From Paucibacter sp. PLA-PC-4 (GTDB lineage Bacteria > Pseudomonadota > Gammaproteobacteria > Burkholderiales > Burkholderiaceae_C): a stretch of DNA of 64,000 nt. Both the position numbers and the translations under genes were made by a program. Under the pieces are notes generated by a model, which made no database searches, had not been told where the DNA came from, and saw only the letters and a list, made by a program, of their open reading frames with translations. The stretch covers positions 62,001-126,000 of the forward strand of contig NZ_JAPFGP010000008.1 in the NCBI RefSeq assembly GCF_026241155.1. Direction: 5' to 3'. Of this stretch, positions 42,236 to 52,244 are shown one piece after another (position 1 is the stretch's first letter; each line of letters opens with the position of its first letter).

Positions 42236-43003
42236 ATGAGCTTTCTGGCCATCGACATCGGCAACACCCGTCTCAAGTGGGCGCTCTACGCCTCGCCCCA
42301 GCCCGGCGCGGTGCTGCTGGCCCATGGCGCGGTGTTTCTGGAGAACATCGACCGCCTGGCCGAGGCCGAGTGGCGCGAGCTTGCGCTGCCGCACAGCGTG
42401 CTGGGCTGCAATGTGGCCGGTGACGCGGTGCGTCGCCGGGTCGAAGAGCAGTTGGAGCTGTGGGATATCGAACCGCGCTGGGTCGTGTCATCGGCCCATG
42501 CCGGAGGCATCACGAATGGCTATGACCACCCCGGCCGCCTCGGCACCGACCGTTTCGTCGCGCTGATCGGCGGCCGTCATCATGTGCTAGCGCGCGGCCC
42601 GGCCCGGGCCGCGCTGGTCGTGATGGTGGGCACGGCCGTTACGGTGGATGCCATCGACGCCCAGGGCCACTTCCTCGGCGGCCTGATCCTGCCGGGCCAC
42701 GGCATCATGCTGCGCGCGTTGGAGGGCGGCACGGCGGGCCTGCGTGTGCCGACCGGCGAGGTGCGCGAGTTTCCAACCAATACCTCGGATGCGTTGACCA
42801 GCGGTGGCAATTACGCCATCACCGGCGCCATCGAGCGCATGCATCGCCACCTGAAGCAGCGTGCCGGCCATGAGCCGCTGACCCTGATGACCGGCGGTGC
42901 CGGCTGGAAGGTCTCACCGGCGCTGGATATCGAGCATGAACTGATCGAAAGTTTGATCTTCGACGGGATTCTGACCCTGCAGGCGCACCGCCTGGCGCTT
43001 TAG
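42236..43003 (+). CDS. coaX: Type III pantothenate kinase
   Basis: A 255-residue CoaX that phosphorylates pantothenate, the first step of CoA synthesis. It has the ASKHA fold markers: [16 protein letters not shown] (phosphate 1), [22 protein letters not shown] (phosphate 2), [18 protein letters not shown] and a [11 protein letters not shown] region. Type III enzymes are not feedback-inhibited by CoA and need a monovalent cation. In Burkholderiales coaX often follows birA; here birA is not upstream, as a chemoreceptor gene diverges from it instead. The 3' end converges on hslU with a 4-bp overlap. Confidence 0.93.
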   Translation: MSFLAIDIGNTRLKWALYASPQPGAVLLAHGAVFLENIDRLAEAEWRELALPHSVLGCNVAGDAVRRRVEEQLELWDIEPRWVVSSAHAGGITNGYDHPGRLGTDRFVALIGGRHHVLARGPARAALVVMVGTAVTVDAIDAQGHFLGGLILPGHGIMLRALEGGTAGLRVPTGEVREFPTNTSDALTSGGNYAITGAIERMHRHLKQRAGHEPLTLMTGGAGWKVSPALDIEHELIESLIFDGILTLQAHRLAL

Positions 43004-44310
43004 AGAATGAAGCGGCTGAGGTCCTCGTTGCGCGCTAGCTCGCCCAGCTTAGCGTCCACCGCCGCGCCGTCCAGGGTTACGGTCTGGCCTGCGAGCTTGT
43101 GGGCGTCGAAGCTGATCTCGTCGAGCAGGCGCTCCATCACGGTGGCCAGGCGGCGCGCGCCGATGTTCTCGGTACGCTCGTTGACCTCGTAGGCGATCTG
43201 GGCGAGGCGGCGGATGCCGTCGTCGCTGAGTTCCAACGTCAGACCCTCGGTGGCCAACAGGGCCTGGTACTGCTTCACCAGGCTGGCATGGGTGCTCTTC
43301 AGGATGGCCTCGAAATCTTCCACCGACAGCGACCCCAGCTCGACGCGGATCGGGAAACGGCCCTGCAGCTCTGGAATCAGGTCGCTGGGCTTGCTCAGGT
43401 GGAAGGCTCCGGAGGCGATGAAGAGGATGTGGTCGGTCTTGACCATGCCGTACTTGGTGTTGACCGTTGTGCCCTCTACCAGTGGCAGCAGGTCGCGCTG
43501 CACGCCCTGACGCGAGACATCGGCGCCGCCATGCTCGGCGCGACTGGCCACCTTGTCGATCTCGTCGATGAAGACGATGCCGTTCTCCTGTGCATTGGCC
43601 AGGGCGGCGGCCTTGATCTCGTCCTCATTGAGCAGCTTGGCGGCCTCTTCCTCGACCAGCAGCTTGATCGCCTCGGCGATCTTGAGCTTTCTGGTCTTGC
43701 GCTTGCCGGCCCCGAGCTGTGAGAACATGCCCTTGAGTTGTTCTGCCATCTCTTCCATGCCCTGGCCGCCCATCGGGCCGAGGATTTCCATCGTCGGTTT
43801 TGCGTCGAGCAGGTCGACCTCGATGTCCTTGTCGTCCATCAGTCCTTCGCGAAGGCGCTTGCGCATCACCTGGCGCGTGCTGTTGTCGGGCTCACTGCCG
43901 GGCACCAGGATGTCCAGCACGCGGTCCTCGGCAGCATCCTCGGCGCGGGTGCGTTGGCGCCGCATCTGAAGCTCGCGTTCCTGCTTGATCGCCATGTCCA
44001 CCAGGTCACGGATGATGGAGTCTACGTCCTTACCCACGTAGCCGACCTCGGTGAACTTGGTGGCCTCGACCTTGATGAAGGGCGCATCGGCTAGCTTGGC
44101 CAGGCGGCGTGCGATCTCGGTTTTGCCCACACCGGTGGGGCCAATCATCAGGATGTTCTTCGGCGTGATCTCGCCACGCAACTTCTCGTCGACTTGCTGG
44201 CGGCGCCAGCGGTTGCGCATCGCGATCGCGACGGCGCGCTTGGCGGCATTCTGGCCGACGATGTGGCGGTCCAGCTCGGAGACGATTTCCTGGGGGGTCA
44301 TGCTGCTCAT
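43000..44310 (-). CDS. hslU: HslU ATPase of the HslVU protease
   Basis: A 436-residue AAA+ unfoldase. Walker A is [15 protein letters not shown], followed by the pore motif GYVGKD in [16 protein letters not shown]. Walker B is [10 protein letters not shown] in a long I-domain context, and the C-terminus (NEDLSRFIL) is the tail that docks into HslV. It unfolds substrates such as SulA in E. coli and feeds them to HslV. It is 4 bp downstream of hslV, so the pair is co-translated. Confidence 0.96.
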   Translation of the reverse strand: MSSMTPQEIVSELDRHIVGQNAAKRAVAIAMRNRWRRQQVDEKLRGEITPKNILMIGPTGVGKTEIARRLAKLADAPFIKVEATKFTEVGYVGKDVDSIIRDLVDMAIKQERELQMRRQRTRAEDAAEDRVLDILVPGSEPDNSTRQVMRKRLREGLMDDKDIEVDLLDAKPTMEILGPMGGQGMEEMAEQLKGMFSQLGAGKRKTRKLKIAEAIKLLVEEEAAKLLNEDEIKAAALANAQENGIVFIDEIDKVASRAEHGGADVSRQGVQRDLLPLVEGTTVNTKYGMVKTDHILFIASGAFHLSKPSDLIPELQGRFPIRVELGSLSVEDFEAILKSTHASLVKQYQALLATEGLTLELSDDGIRRLAQIAYEVNERTENIGARRLATVMERLLDEISFDAHKLAGQTVTLDGAAVDAKLGELARNEDLSRFIL

Positions 44311-44314
44311 GGTT

Positions 44315-44866
44315 TCAGTCCAGCGTCTCGATCGTGTGGTTCAGATTGGTGTAAATGCAGATCTCGCCGGCGATCACCAGCGACTGCTTGACGATGTCGG
44401 CGGCGCTCAGCTCGCTGTGGTTGAGCAGCGCCTTGGCGGCGGCCTGGGCATAGGCACCGCCCGAGCCGATTGCGACGATGCCCTGCTCGGGCTCCAGCAC
44501 ATCCCCGTTGCCGGTGATGATCAGCGAGGCCGTGCGGTCGGCCACGGCCAGCATGGCTTCGAGCCGGCGCAGCACGCGGTCGGTGCGCCAGTCGCGCGTC
44601 AGCTCGACGGCGGCGCGTACGAGATGGCCCTGGTGCTTCTCCAGCTTCGCCTCGAAGCGCTCGAACAGCGTGAAAGCGTCGGCGGTGGCCCCGGCGAAAC
44701 CGGCTAGCACCTTGTCGTGATGCAGTTTGCGCACCTTGCGGGCGCTGGCCTTGACGATGATGTGGCCCAGCGTCACCTGGCCGTCGCCGCCAATGGCAAC
44801 CTGGTTGCCGCGGCGCACGCTGACGATGGTCGTGCCGTGATAAGCGGGATGTTGTTGTTGGTCCAT
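44315..44866 (-). CDS. hslV: HslV peptidase of the HslVU protease
   Basis: A 183-residue proteasome-beta-like peptidase. The start is the ATG at 44866 ([11 protein letters not shown]). Removal of the leader exposes the catalytic Thr of TTIVSVRRG, with the Lys in [10 protein letters not shown] and [12 protein letters not shown] following. It forms the double hexamer capped by HslU. A longer open frame upstream lacks homology. A 150-bp gap precedes it, where a promoter is expected but no strong -35/-10 stands out. Confidence 0.95.
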   Translation of the reverse strand: MDQQQHPAYHGTTIVSVRRGNQVAIGGDGQVTLGHIIVKASARKVRKLHHDKVLAGFAGATADAFTLFERFEAKLEKHQGHLVRAAVELTRDWRTDRVLRRLEAMLAVADRTASLIITGNGDVLEPEQGIVAIGSGGAYAQAAAKALLNHSELSAADIVKQSLVIAGEICIYTNLNHTIETLD

Positions 44867-45017
44867 AGGATTCTCAGGTGGTGCCGCCGCCGATGTATTC
44901 AAGCGTCGGTGCGCACAATGCCCGGCGAAGCCGGTACTGGCTAGACGTCGGGCCGAAGACAATAGCGAGGGTACGGCGAGGCCGGGCAAGGACGCCAGAA
45001 AGGCATTTCGCGCGCCG

Positions 45018-46805
45018 TCAGGCCTGGCGGACCTTGACCTTGGCGTGCTCGTTGATCCCCATCGCGCCGAAGAACAGCGCAACCAAGCGGTGCGCCTCGC
45101 TGAACACCACCGCACGGTTCTCGCTGCGCCGGCTCAGCACCCAGTTCAGCAGATCGCCGGCGGCCATGAAGTCCAGGCGTATCAGCTTGGGGCAGGCGAT
45201 GGTCACCAGCGTGGCCGCGCCGAGCTCGGCCGTCATCAGCTGCAGGGTCTCGCTGATGTCGCCACTGAGCTGGCCGGACAACTCCAACTGCACGGCCGAG
45301 GGCATGCGGGTCTGTTCGGTGATGGTCGATTCCAGGAAGCTGGTGGTTACCGCGACCGAATCGGGATGGGCATTGCTGCTGGGCGGGCTGCTGGTGGACA
45401 GGGTCAGACCGCTGACCCGCACACGGCAGACCGAACGCTCCCAAGACGGCGGCGAAACCTCGTAGGTCACGCAGTAGTCAATTGCGGCCTCGTCGAACTG
45501 GTCGGGCCGGTTGACCAGACGCAGTGTTTCCAGGCGCAGCATCCAGATGGCGGGGTCAACATCGCGGGCGCCGACCGGCGCCAGCTCGCGCAGCTGCTGC
45601 AGGAATTGGTCGCCGGCCAGCCAGCGCATATCGACCTGCTGGCCAGCCCAGCGCCTAAACAGCTCGCGCAGCTTGGCGCATCCCTCGGTGTCGAGGCGGC
45701 GCAGCGCGGCCCAGTCCAGCACCCAGGGCATGGGCAGGTTCTCACAGCGCTTTTGCAGCTGGGCCACCGACTCGGCGTCGAGATACTCGGGGGCGGCCCA
45801 GCAGACGCCGCCGGCCGCGCCCATGGGTGCGCGCTCCTTGCTGAGGCTTTCTGCCACCAGCTTGGGCAGCGAGAACCACTGAGGTGGCGACAGGCCGAAC
45901 AGGTGCACATAGTCCAGCGCCAGCGACTCGAACTTGGCCTGTTGGGCGGTAGCCCGGTAGAGATCGAAGGCAACCAGCCAGGTTTCGGCATGCTGATGGC
46001 GGGACCCCCCGGGCTTGATGAGGGCCGTCAGACCCTGCTCGCAGCTCGCGTAGTCGGCGTTGGCAAATGCGATCACCATCTCGTCGAGCTCGGGGTCGTG
46101 CACCATCTCGTTGACCGCCAGGGCGCCCGGGTCTACCGCTCGGAAACTCAGCGGCGCTGCGCTGGGCGGCAGTGCGAAGGAGCGGCTGTCCTTGCTGAAG
46201 CTCAGCGGTTGCAACGAGGGCAACACGCTGGGCTTGGCATCCGATAGCGGCGGCAGGCCCGCGCCCATCACGGCAGCGGCCGGTGGTGGCACCGACTCCA
46301 GCCGTTCGACCTCCTCGGGTGTGGCGAATTGGCTAACGCGTGCCGGCGGCGCAGCGGTGGTCGTTGTGGCGGAGAAATGCACCGGCCGGGTGCTGGTCTC
46401 GAAAAAGCCCGGCGGATGGTTGCCGGCGATTTGTGTCGGTGCGAAGCTCTCGCCGACCATCTGCTGCTCGATCTCGTCGATCTTTGCCTTGACGCCCAAG
46501 TCGATCTTGGAGTTCAGATCGCTGCTGCGCTCGATCTCGTCGATGCGAGAGCTGCTGCTGCCCAGGGCGGCGAGCTGCTCGGGGCTGAGCCCTTCGCGGC
46601 GCACGCGGCGCAGCATGTCGAGTTCGCGCTTGCGCACGAAATCATTGCGGCGCTTGCGCTCCACCATCGCACGCAACTCGGCCTTGGCGAGATCGCCCTC
46701 GGGGTCGTCCTGGCGCGAATTGATCTCGGCCCAGTCGGTCGTCGGGTTGGCCACAAAGCGCGCGACCTTGCGGAAGAAACTCTCGCCGTCTTTCGGTTCT
46801 GTCAT
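45018..46805 (-). CDS. Large conserved hypothetical protein with a C-terminal STAS-like domain
   Basis: A 595-residue soluble protein with three parts. The first, about 1-130, is highly charged and probably coiled ([19 protein letters not shown]), followed by a Pro/Ser/Ala-rich linker. A helical repeat-like middle is next (about 250-450). The end (about 505-595) resembles a STAS domain: [17 protein letters not shown], then [22 protein letters not shown]. Nothing catalytic was recognised. It sits between dksA and hslV, a place where such proteins occur in related Burkholderiales. A role in signalling or scaffolding is only a guess. Confidence 0.75.
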   Translation of the reverse strand: MTEPKDGESFFRKVARFVANPTTDWAEINSRQDDPEGDLAKAELRAMVERKRRNDFVRKRELDMLRRVRREGLSPEQLAALGSSSSRIDEIERSSDLNSKIDLGVKAKIDEIEQQMVGESFAPTQIAGNHPPGFFETSTRPVHFSATTTTAAPPARVSQFATPEEVERLESVPPPAAAVMGAGLPPLSDAKPSVLPSLQPLSFSKDSRSFALPPSAAPLSFRAVDPGALAVNEMVHDPELDEMVIAFANADYASCEQGLTALIKPGGSRHQHAETWLVAFDLYRATAQQAKFESLALDYVHLFGLSPPQWFSLPKLVAESLSKERAPMGAAGGVCWAAPEYLDAESVAQLQKRCENLPMPWVLDWAALRRLDTEGCAKLRELFRRWAGQQVDMRWLAGDQFLQQLRELAPVGARDVDPAIWMLRLETLRLVNRPDQFDEAAIDYCVTYEVSPPSWERSVCRVRVSGLTLSTSSPPSSNAHPDSVAVTTSFLESTITEQTRMPSAVQLELSGQLSGDISETLQLMTAELGAATLVTIACPKLIRLDFMAAGDLLNWVLSRRSENRAVVFSEAHRLVALFFGAMGINEHAKVKVRQA

Positions 46806-46847
46806 GCGCGCCGGACCTTGGCTGGGGGGTGAGAGGACAGGACGGGC

Positions 46848-47576
46848 TCAGTCCCCGAACATCTTCTGCTTCAGCTCACGCCGCTGCTGGGCTTCCAGGG
46901 AGAGATTGGCGGTCGGGCGGGCGATCAGCCGGCCCAGGCCGATGGGCTCGCCGGTCTCGTCGCAATAGCCGTACTCGCCGGTATCCAGGCGTGCCAGCGA
47001 CTGCATGATCTTCTTCAGCAGCTTGCGCTCGCGGTCGCGGGTACGCAACTCCAGCGCGTGTTCTTCCTCGATGGTGGCACGGTCGGCCGGATCCGGGACG
47101 ATGGAGGTGTCTTCGCGCAGATGCTCGGTGGTCTCACCGGCGTTCGACAGCACGCCGTCCTTCAGCGCCGTCAGCTTGGCGCGGAAGAACTCGATCTGCT
47201 TGTCGTTCATGTACTCGGCTTCGGGCATGGCCATGACTTCGGCGTCGGTCAGTTCATGACCGGCCTTGGTCTTCCAGGCGTTGACGAGTTTGGGGTCGGC
47301 CTTGGCGGCGCTCTTGGGACTTTCAATCACGGGCGTACTCATTTGTCGCGTCGGCGGCTTCGGTGGCGCAAAACGATCTGCAAACCGGCTGCTGCCGAGG
47401 GGTGGTGCTGCCGCCTCAAGTGTGGCTACCGAGGCGGAGGAGGAGGAATCCAGTGCGGCGGCCTTGGCCTTCGCGCTGCTGCCGCTTGGGCTGCTTTTGC
47501 CAGCCTTGACGGCCGGCCGCCCTTCGTCTGCCTGGGCAGTGGTCGGGGTGGGTTTGGGGGCCGGGGTCTTGCTCAC
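46848..47576 (-). CDS. dksA: DksA-family RNA polymerase-binding regulator (one-cysteine form, extended N-terminus)
   Basis: A 242-residue DksA with a low-complexity N-terminal tail of about 78 residues before the usual 150-residue core. The start is the GTG at 47576, with GAGGAG 7 bp upstream. The coiled-coil tip DPADRA fits the DxxDxA motif needed for RNA polymerase regulation with ppGpp. Of the four zinc cysteines of E. coli DksA only the first remains: the motif reads GYCDETGEPIG, and the distal pair is LSLEA, so a classical zinc site cannot form. Such low-Cys forms are known in Proteobacteria. The gene follows a COG0523 GTPase. Confidence 0.92.
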   Translation of the reverse strand: MSKTPAPKPTPTTAQADEGRPAVKAGKSSPSGSSAKAKAAALDSSSSASVATLEAAAPPLGSSRFADRFAPPKPPTRQMSTPVIESPKSAAKADPKLVNAWKTKAGHELTDAEVMAMPEAEYMNDKQIEFFRAKLTALKDGVLSNAGETTEHLREDTSIVPDPADRATIEEEHALELRTRDRERKLLKKIMQSLARLDTGEYGYCDETGEPIGLGRLIARPTANLSLEAQQRRELKQKMFGD

Positions 47577-47725
47577 GTTGAATCTCCTCACTGCTGGGCT
47601 TTATACCTGCTCTGAAGGGCTAGATGGCAAAGCTGACCAGCTTTCCTGGGGCGATGTCGCCGGGGTCGGGCGGGGCGCATTGTAGCCATGATGAATCCCC
47701 AGCATGCTGACACCTCCTCGGGAGC

Positions 47726-48772
47726 TCAGGCCAGGCAACCTTCCAGCCCTTGCATCAGAATGTCTTTGGGCAGGTCGATGCCGATGAAAACCATTTTGCT
47801 CGTCTTTTTCTCGCCCGGCAGCCATTTCGGGCCTAGATCCGAGCCCATCAGCTGGTGTACACCCTGGAAGATCACCTTCTTGTCGGTGCCCTTCATATTT
47901 AGCACGCCCTTGTAGCGCAGCATCTTGGGGCCATAGACCTGGACGATGGCGCCCAGGAAATCTTCCAGCTTCGCGGGGTTGAAGGGCTTGTCGGAGCGAA
48001 ACACAAAGGACTTCACATCGTCGTCATGCGCATGGTGGTGCGGGTGATCGCAGTGCTCGTCGTGCACGTGATCGTGATCGTGATGGTGGTGATCGTGGTC
48101 GTGGTCGTCGACTGTCAGGAAGCTGGGATCGATCTCCAGCTTGGCATTCAGGTTGAAGCCGCGCAAATCGAAGACCTGGGCCAACGCCACCTCGCCGAAA
48201 TGGGCGGTTTGCACAGGCGCGCGCGGGTTCATGTGCTTGATTCGGTGCGTCAGCGCCTCGACCGCGGCCGGATCGACCAGGTCGGACTTGCTGATGAAGA
48301 TCTGGTCGGCGAAGCCGATCTGGCGGCGCGCCTCCTGGCGGCTGTTGAGCTGCTCCTCGGCATGCTTGGCATCGACCAGGGTCAGGATCGAGTCGAGCAG
48401 ATAGCTCTCGGCGATCTCGTCATCCATGAAGAAGGTCTGCGCCACCGGGCCCGGGTCAGCCAGGCCGGTGGTCTCGATGACGACGCGCTCGAAATCCAGC
48501 TCGCCCTTGCGGCGCTTCTCGGCCAGATCGCTCAGCGTGGTGCGCAGATCCTCGCGGATCGTGCAGCAGACGCAGCCATTGCTCATCTGGATGATCTGCT
48601 CGGTCGTCTCGGCCACCAGGATGTCGGTGTCGATGTTTTCCTCGCCGAACTCGTTCTCGATCACGGCGATCTTCTGCCCATGCGCCTCGGACAGGATGCG
48701 CTTGAGCAGGGTGGTTTTTCCAGAGCCCAGAAAACCGGTCAGTATGGTGGCGGGGATGAGACCTTGGGACAT
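47726..48772 (-). CDS. COG0523 (CobW/ZNG) family GTPase with His-rich loop
   Basis: A 348-residue metallochaperone-type GTPase. It has P-loop GFLGSGKTTLL, the CxCC metal motif SNGCVCCTIRED, ETTGLADPGPV as switch/Walker B region, and SKSDL for guanine recognition. A stretch of about 28 residues (about 247-275) is mostly His and Asp and should bind zinc or a like metal. A CobW C-terminal domain follows. The start is the ATG at 48772 (MSQGLIPATILTG). Zinc is the usual cargo in such neighbourhoods; cobalt for B12 is an alternative. No clear Zur box was found upstream. Confidence 0.9.
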   Translation of the reverse strand: MSQGLIPATILTGFLGSGKTTLLKRILSEAHGQKIAVIENEFGEENIDTDILVAETTEQIIQMSNGCVCCTIREDLRTTLSDLAEKRRKGELDFERVVIETTGLADPGPVAQTFFMDDEIAESYLLDSILTLVDAKHAEEQLNSRQEARRQIGFADQIFISKSDLVDPAAVEALTHRIKHMNPRAPVQTAHFGEVALAQVFDLRGFNLNAKLEIDPSFLTVDDHDHDHHHHDHDHVHDEHCDHPHHHAHDDDVKSFVFRSDKPFNPAKLEDFLGAIVQVYGPKMLRYKGVLNMKGTDKKVIFQGVHQLMGSDLGPKWLPGEKKTSKMVFIGIDLPKDILMQGLEGCLA

Positions 48773-48894
48773 GGTGATGAAGCGCTGAGAGCAGTAAGGA
48801 AGCAGCCCCGAATATGGGGGCGGCTGACTGTGGTGCAAGAGGGGTGCAATGTCAATGGGTTATTCTGTGGGCCTTGCAACTGCCCGACGCACCA

Positions 48895-49782
48895 GTGTCT
48901 GAGCCTCAGCCTAGTCGGCCCTCTCATCGAGGGGGCCACAAATCCACTGCCGCAGCCGAGCCGCGCGGCCTGCTGATACGCCTGCTGGAGTTCCTCCACC
49001 CCGGGCCCGACTCCAAGAGCGAACTGATAGAGACGCTGGCCGATGCCGAGCAGCGCGAGTTGATCGAGCCCGAATCGCGCCAGATGCTGGAGGGCGTGCT
49101 GCGCATGGCCGAGCTCAGCGCCGGCGATGTGATGGTGGCCGCGCCGCGCATGGACCTGCTGGACATCGAGGCGCCTTATGACGAACTGCTGGGCCTGGTG
49201 ATACGCGGCGGGCATTCGCGCTTCCCGGTCTTCGAGGGCCAGCGCGACAACATCATCGGCATCTTGCTGGCCAAGGACCTGCTGAAGATGCAGCGCTCAC
49301 CCGAACTCAATCTGCGCGCGCTGCTGCGGCCGACCGTGTTCGTGCCCGAGAGCAAGGGCCTCAACGAGTTGCTGCGCGACTTCCGCTCCAACCGCAACCA
49401 TCTGGCCATCGTGATCGACGAGTTCGGCAACACCGCCGGCCTGATCACGATCGAGGATGTGCTGGAGGAGATCGTCGGTGAGATCGAGGACGAGTTCGAC
49501 GACAAGGACGGCGAGTCCAGCATCTACACCCTGGCCGACGGCAGTCAGCGCGTCGCTGGCGACGCCGACATTGCGGCTGTCAACGAGGCCTTTACCGTGA
49601 CCCTGCCCGAGGCCGAGTTCGACACCATCGGCGGCCTGGTCGCCCATGAGCATGGCCGCGTGCCGCGGCGCGGCGAGGCGGTTGATATCGGCGGCCTGCG
49701 CTTTGCCGTGATGCTGACGCGTGGCGGCTCGGTGCGTTGGTTCAAAGTCACGCGCGCGCCCGCAGAGAGTCTGGACGGTTGA
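48895..49782 (+). CDS. corC: CorC/HlyC-family CBS-domain protein
   Basis: A 295-residue soluble protein starting at the GTG at 48895 (SEPQPSRPSHRGG). It has an N-terminal acidic stretch, paired CBS domains (about 75-200; RMDLLDIEAPYDELLGLVIR, GIVIDE-like AIVIDEFGNTAGLITIEDVLEEIVGEI) and a CorC_HlyC C-terminal domain (about 210-285). This matches CorC/YbeX, linked to Mg2+/Co2+ efflux and found beside lnt. Its stop overlaps the lnt start (TGATG). An upstream in-frame ATG at 48814 gives a longer, unconvincing N-terminus. Confidence 0.92.
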   Translation: MSEPQPSRPSHRGGHKSTAAAEPRGLLIRLLEFLHPGPDSKSELIETLADAEQRELIEPESRQMLEGVLRMAELSAGDVMVAAPRMDLLDIEAPYDELLGLVIRGGHSRFPVFEGQRDNIIGILLAKDLLKMQRSPELNLRALLRPTVFVPESKGLNELLRDFRSNRNHLAIVIDEFGNTAGLITIEDVLEEIVGEIEDEFDDKDGESSIYTLADGSQRVAGDADIAAVNEAFTVTLPEAEFDTIGGLVAHEHGRVPRRGEAVDIGGLRFAVMLTRGGSVRWFKVTRAPAESLDG

Positions 49783-51248
49783 TGCGGGGCCGCTACGCGA
49801 TGCTGGCCGCTGCGGCGGCCGGTGTGCTGCACACCGCCTCCTTCGCCCCGCTTGAAGCCTGGTGGCTGCAGATCCTTGCGCTGGCTTGGCTGGCCCATCT
49901 GTCCTGGAGCGCCAGTCCGAGCCGCGCGGCGGCGCTGGGTGCGGCCTTCGGCATCGCTTGGCTGGCCTCCGGCCTGTGGTGGCTACATATCAGCATGCAC
50001 CAGTTCGGCCATATCCCCTGGCTGCTGGCGGCGCTGGCGGTGCTGTTGCTGTCGGCCTTTCTGAGTCTTTATTACGCCGGCGCGCTTGCTCTGGCGGCCT
50101 GGCTGCGCAAGGGTGGCAGCCCCGGCTGGCATGCGCTGACCTGGGCGCTGTGCTGGCTGTTGGCCGAGCTGGGCCGGGCCACGCTGTTCACCGGCTTCCC
50201 GTGGATCGCCAGCGGCTATGCGCACAGCGTTGGCCTGCTGGCTGACTGGGCGCCGTGGATCGGCGTCTACGGCATCACGCTGCTGGCGGCCGGCGGCGCC
50301 GCCGCGTTTGCTGCGCTGGGCCGGCACAGCTGGCAGCCGGCCGCCGTGGTGCTTGGGCTGCTCGCGCTGGGTCAGGTGCTGCCGCACGATTTCACACAAA
50401 GCACAGGCCGCTTGCGCGTCTCTTTGCTGCAACCCAATGTGCCACAGGATCAGAAGTTTGACCGCGCGCTGATGGAGGCCAATCTTGACCGCCTGGCGCA
50501 GCAGATCGAGGCCTCGCAAGGCCAGATCGTCGTGACGCCGGAGTCGGTTGTGCCGCTGCCTCTGGACTATCTGGCCCCAGACTATATGCAGCGCCTGCAG
50601 CGCAGCGCAATGCGCCGGCCGCTGCTGCTGGGCACCTTTCTGGGCAATGAGCAGGATGGCTATGTCAACTCGCTGATAGCGATTGGCGTGCATGCGAACT
50701 ACAGCTATGGCAAGCGCCATCTGCTGCCCTTCGGCGAGTTCATCCCGCCGGGTTTTCACTGGTTTGTGCGAGCGATGGGCATCCCAATGGACGACCAGGC
50801 GCGCGGCCAGCACCAGCGATCCTTCGCGGTGGCCGGCCAGCGCCTGCGCCCCCTGATCTGCTACGAAGACCTGTTCGGCGAAGACTTTGTCGGCAGCGTG
50901 GTCGGCACCGAGGCGGCCACCGTGCTGGTCAATGTCAGCAATCTGGCCTGGTTCGGCACCTTGATGGTGCAGGATCAGCATCTGCAGTTCTCGCAGATGC
51001 GCGCACTGGAGTTCCAGCGCCCCTTCATCCGCTCGACCAATACCGGCGCCACCGCCGTGCTGGATCATCGCGGTCGTATCACCGCCGCCGCGCCGCAGGC
51101 GCGCAGCGTGGTGCTGGAGGCTTCGGTCGAGGGGCGCAGCGGCAGCACGCCTTATGCGCGCTGGCTGGCCGCCTGCGGGCTCTGGCCCCTGGTTTTTGTC
51201 GCCTTCGCCGGCTTGGGGCTGGCGTGGCTGCGCCGCCGTGCCTCGTAG
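49782..51248 (+). CDS. lnt: Apolipoprotein N-acyltransferase
   Basis: A 488-residue inner-membrane enzyme that adds the third acyl chain to lipoproteins. About seven membrane segments precede a nitrilase-like periplasmic domain. The catalytic triad is visible: Glu254 in VTPESVV, Lys311 in SYGKRHLLPFGE and Cys360 in LICYEDLFGE. A last membrane segment lies near the C-terminus. It overlaps corC by one base. The YbeX-lnt order is standard in Proteobacteria. Confidence 0.95.
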   Translation: MRGRYAMLAAAAAGVLHTASFAPLEAWWLQILALAWLAHLSWSASPSRAAALGAAFGIAWLASGLWWLHISMHQFGHIPWLLAALAVLLLSAFLSLYYAGALALAAWLRKGGSPGWHALTWALCWLLAELGRATLFTGFPWIASGYAHSVGLLADWAPWIGVYGITLLAAGGAAAFAALGRHSWQPAAVVLGLLALGQVLPHDFTQSTGRLRVSLLQPNVPQDQKFDRALMEANLDRLAQQIEASQGQIVVTPESVVPLPLDYLAPDYMQRLQRSAMRRPLLLGTFLGNEQDGYVNSLIAIGVHANYSYGKRHLLPFGEFIPPGFHWFVRAMGIPMDDQARGQHQRSFAVAGQRLRPLICYEDLFGEDFVGSVVGTEAATVLVNVSNLAWFGTLMVQDQHLQFSQMRALEFQRPFIRSTNTGATAVLDHRGRITAAAPQARSVVLEASVEGRSGSTPYARWLAACGLWPLVFVAFAGLGLAWLRRRAS

Positions 51249-51302
51249 AATCCAGGGCGATCGCTTGTTTGCCCCTCCCTCACTTCAGACACCGACATCT
51301 CC

Positions 51303-52241
51303 ATGCTGAGCTTCCAGCAAATCATCCTGACCCTGCAAGACTACTGGTCCAAGCAGGGCTGCGCCCTGCTGCAACCCTATGACATGGAGGTGGGTGCGGG
51401 CACCAGCCACACCGCCACCTTTTTGCGCGCCCTGGGTCCCGAGCCCTGGAAGGCCGCCTATGTGCAGCCCAGCCGTCGCCCCAAGGATGGCCGATACGGC
51501 GAGAACCCGAACCGGCTGCAGCACTATTACCAGTACCAGGTCGTGCTCAAGCCCGCGCCGGCCAATATCCTGGAGCTCTACCTGGGTTCGTTGGAGGCGC
51601 TGGGCTTCGATCTGAAGAAGAACGATGTGCGCTTTGTCGAGGATGATTGGGAAAACCCGACGCTCGGCTGCTGGGGCCTGGGCTGGGAGGTCTGGCTCAA
51701 CGGCATGGAGGTGACCCAGTTCACCTATTTCCAGCAGGTCGGCGGCATCGACTGCAAGCCCATCACCGGCGAGATCACCTACGGCCTCGAGCGCCTGGCC
51801 ATGTACCTGCAGGGCGTGGAGTCGGTCTATGACCTGGTCTATGTCCAAGGTCAGGACGGCGCGCCGGACATCAAGTACGGCGATGTCTTCCACCAAAACG
51901 AGGTCGAGCAGTCGACCTATAACTTCGAACACAGTGACGTCGAGTTCCTCCTGACCGCTTTCGCCGCGCACGAGAAGCAGTCCAAGCACCTGATGGAGCA
52001 GCAACTGGCGCTGCCGGCCTACGAGCAGTTGCTCAAGGCCGGCCACAGCTTCAATCTGTTGGACGCGCGCGGCGCCATCAGCGTGACTGAGCGCGCCGCC
52101 TACATCGGCCGCATCCGCAATCTGGCTCGCGCCGTCGCACAGAGCTATCTGGAGAGCCGCGCACGCCTGGGCTTCCCCATGGCACCGAAGGAATGGGCCG
52201 ATCAAGTCATCGCCCAGATTGAAAAGAAGAAGGCGGCCTGA
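51303..52241 (+). CDS. glyQ: Glycyl-tRNA synthetase alpha subunit
   Basis: A 312-residue class II synthetase subunit with the typical opening [19 protein letters not shown], followed by the motif [15 protein letters not shown] and the [11 protein letters not shown]-like [16 protein letters not shown]. It binds Gly and ATP; the beta subunit supplies tRNA recognition. The gene precedes glyS by 3 bp and follows lnt with a 54-bp gap, which may hold a promoter. Confidence 0.96.
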   Translation: MLSFQQIILTLQDYWSKQGCALLQPYDMEVGAGTSHTATFLRALGPEPWKAAYVQPSRRPKDGRYGENPNRLQHYYQYQVVLKPAPANILELYLGSLEALGFDLKKNDVRFVEDDWENPTLGCWGLGWEVWLNGMEVTQFTYFQQVGGIDCKPITGEITYGLERLAMYLQGVESVYDLVYVQGQDGAPDIKYGDVFHQNEVEQSTYNFEHSDVEFLLTAFAAHEKQSKHLMEQQLALPAYEQLLKAGHSFNLLDARGAISVTERAAYIGRIRNLARAVAQSYLESRARLGFPMAPKEWADQVIAQIEKKKAA

Positions 52242-52244
52242 GCC

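Noticed and set aside
47990-48130. A tandem nucleotide repeat in the COG0523 gene
   Set aside because: It is just the codons of the His/Asp-rich metal-binding loop, in frame and typical of the family.
48773-48894. A Zur box before the COG0523 gene
   Set aside because: A GGTTATTCTG stretch is present, but there is no matching inverted half at the right spacing.
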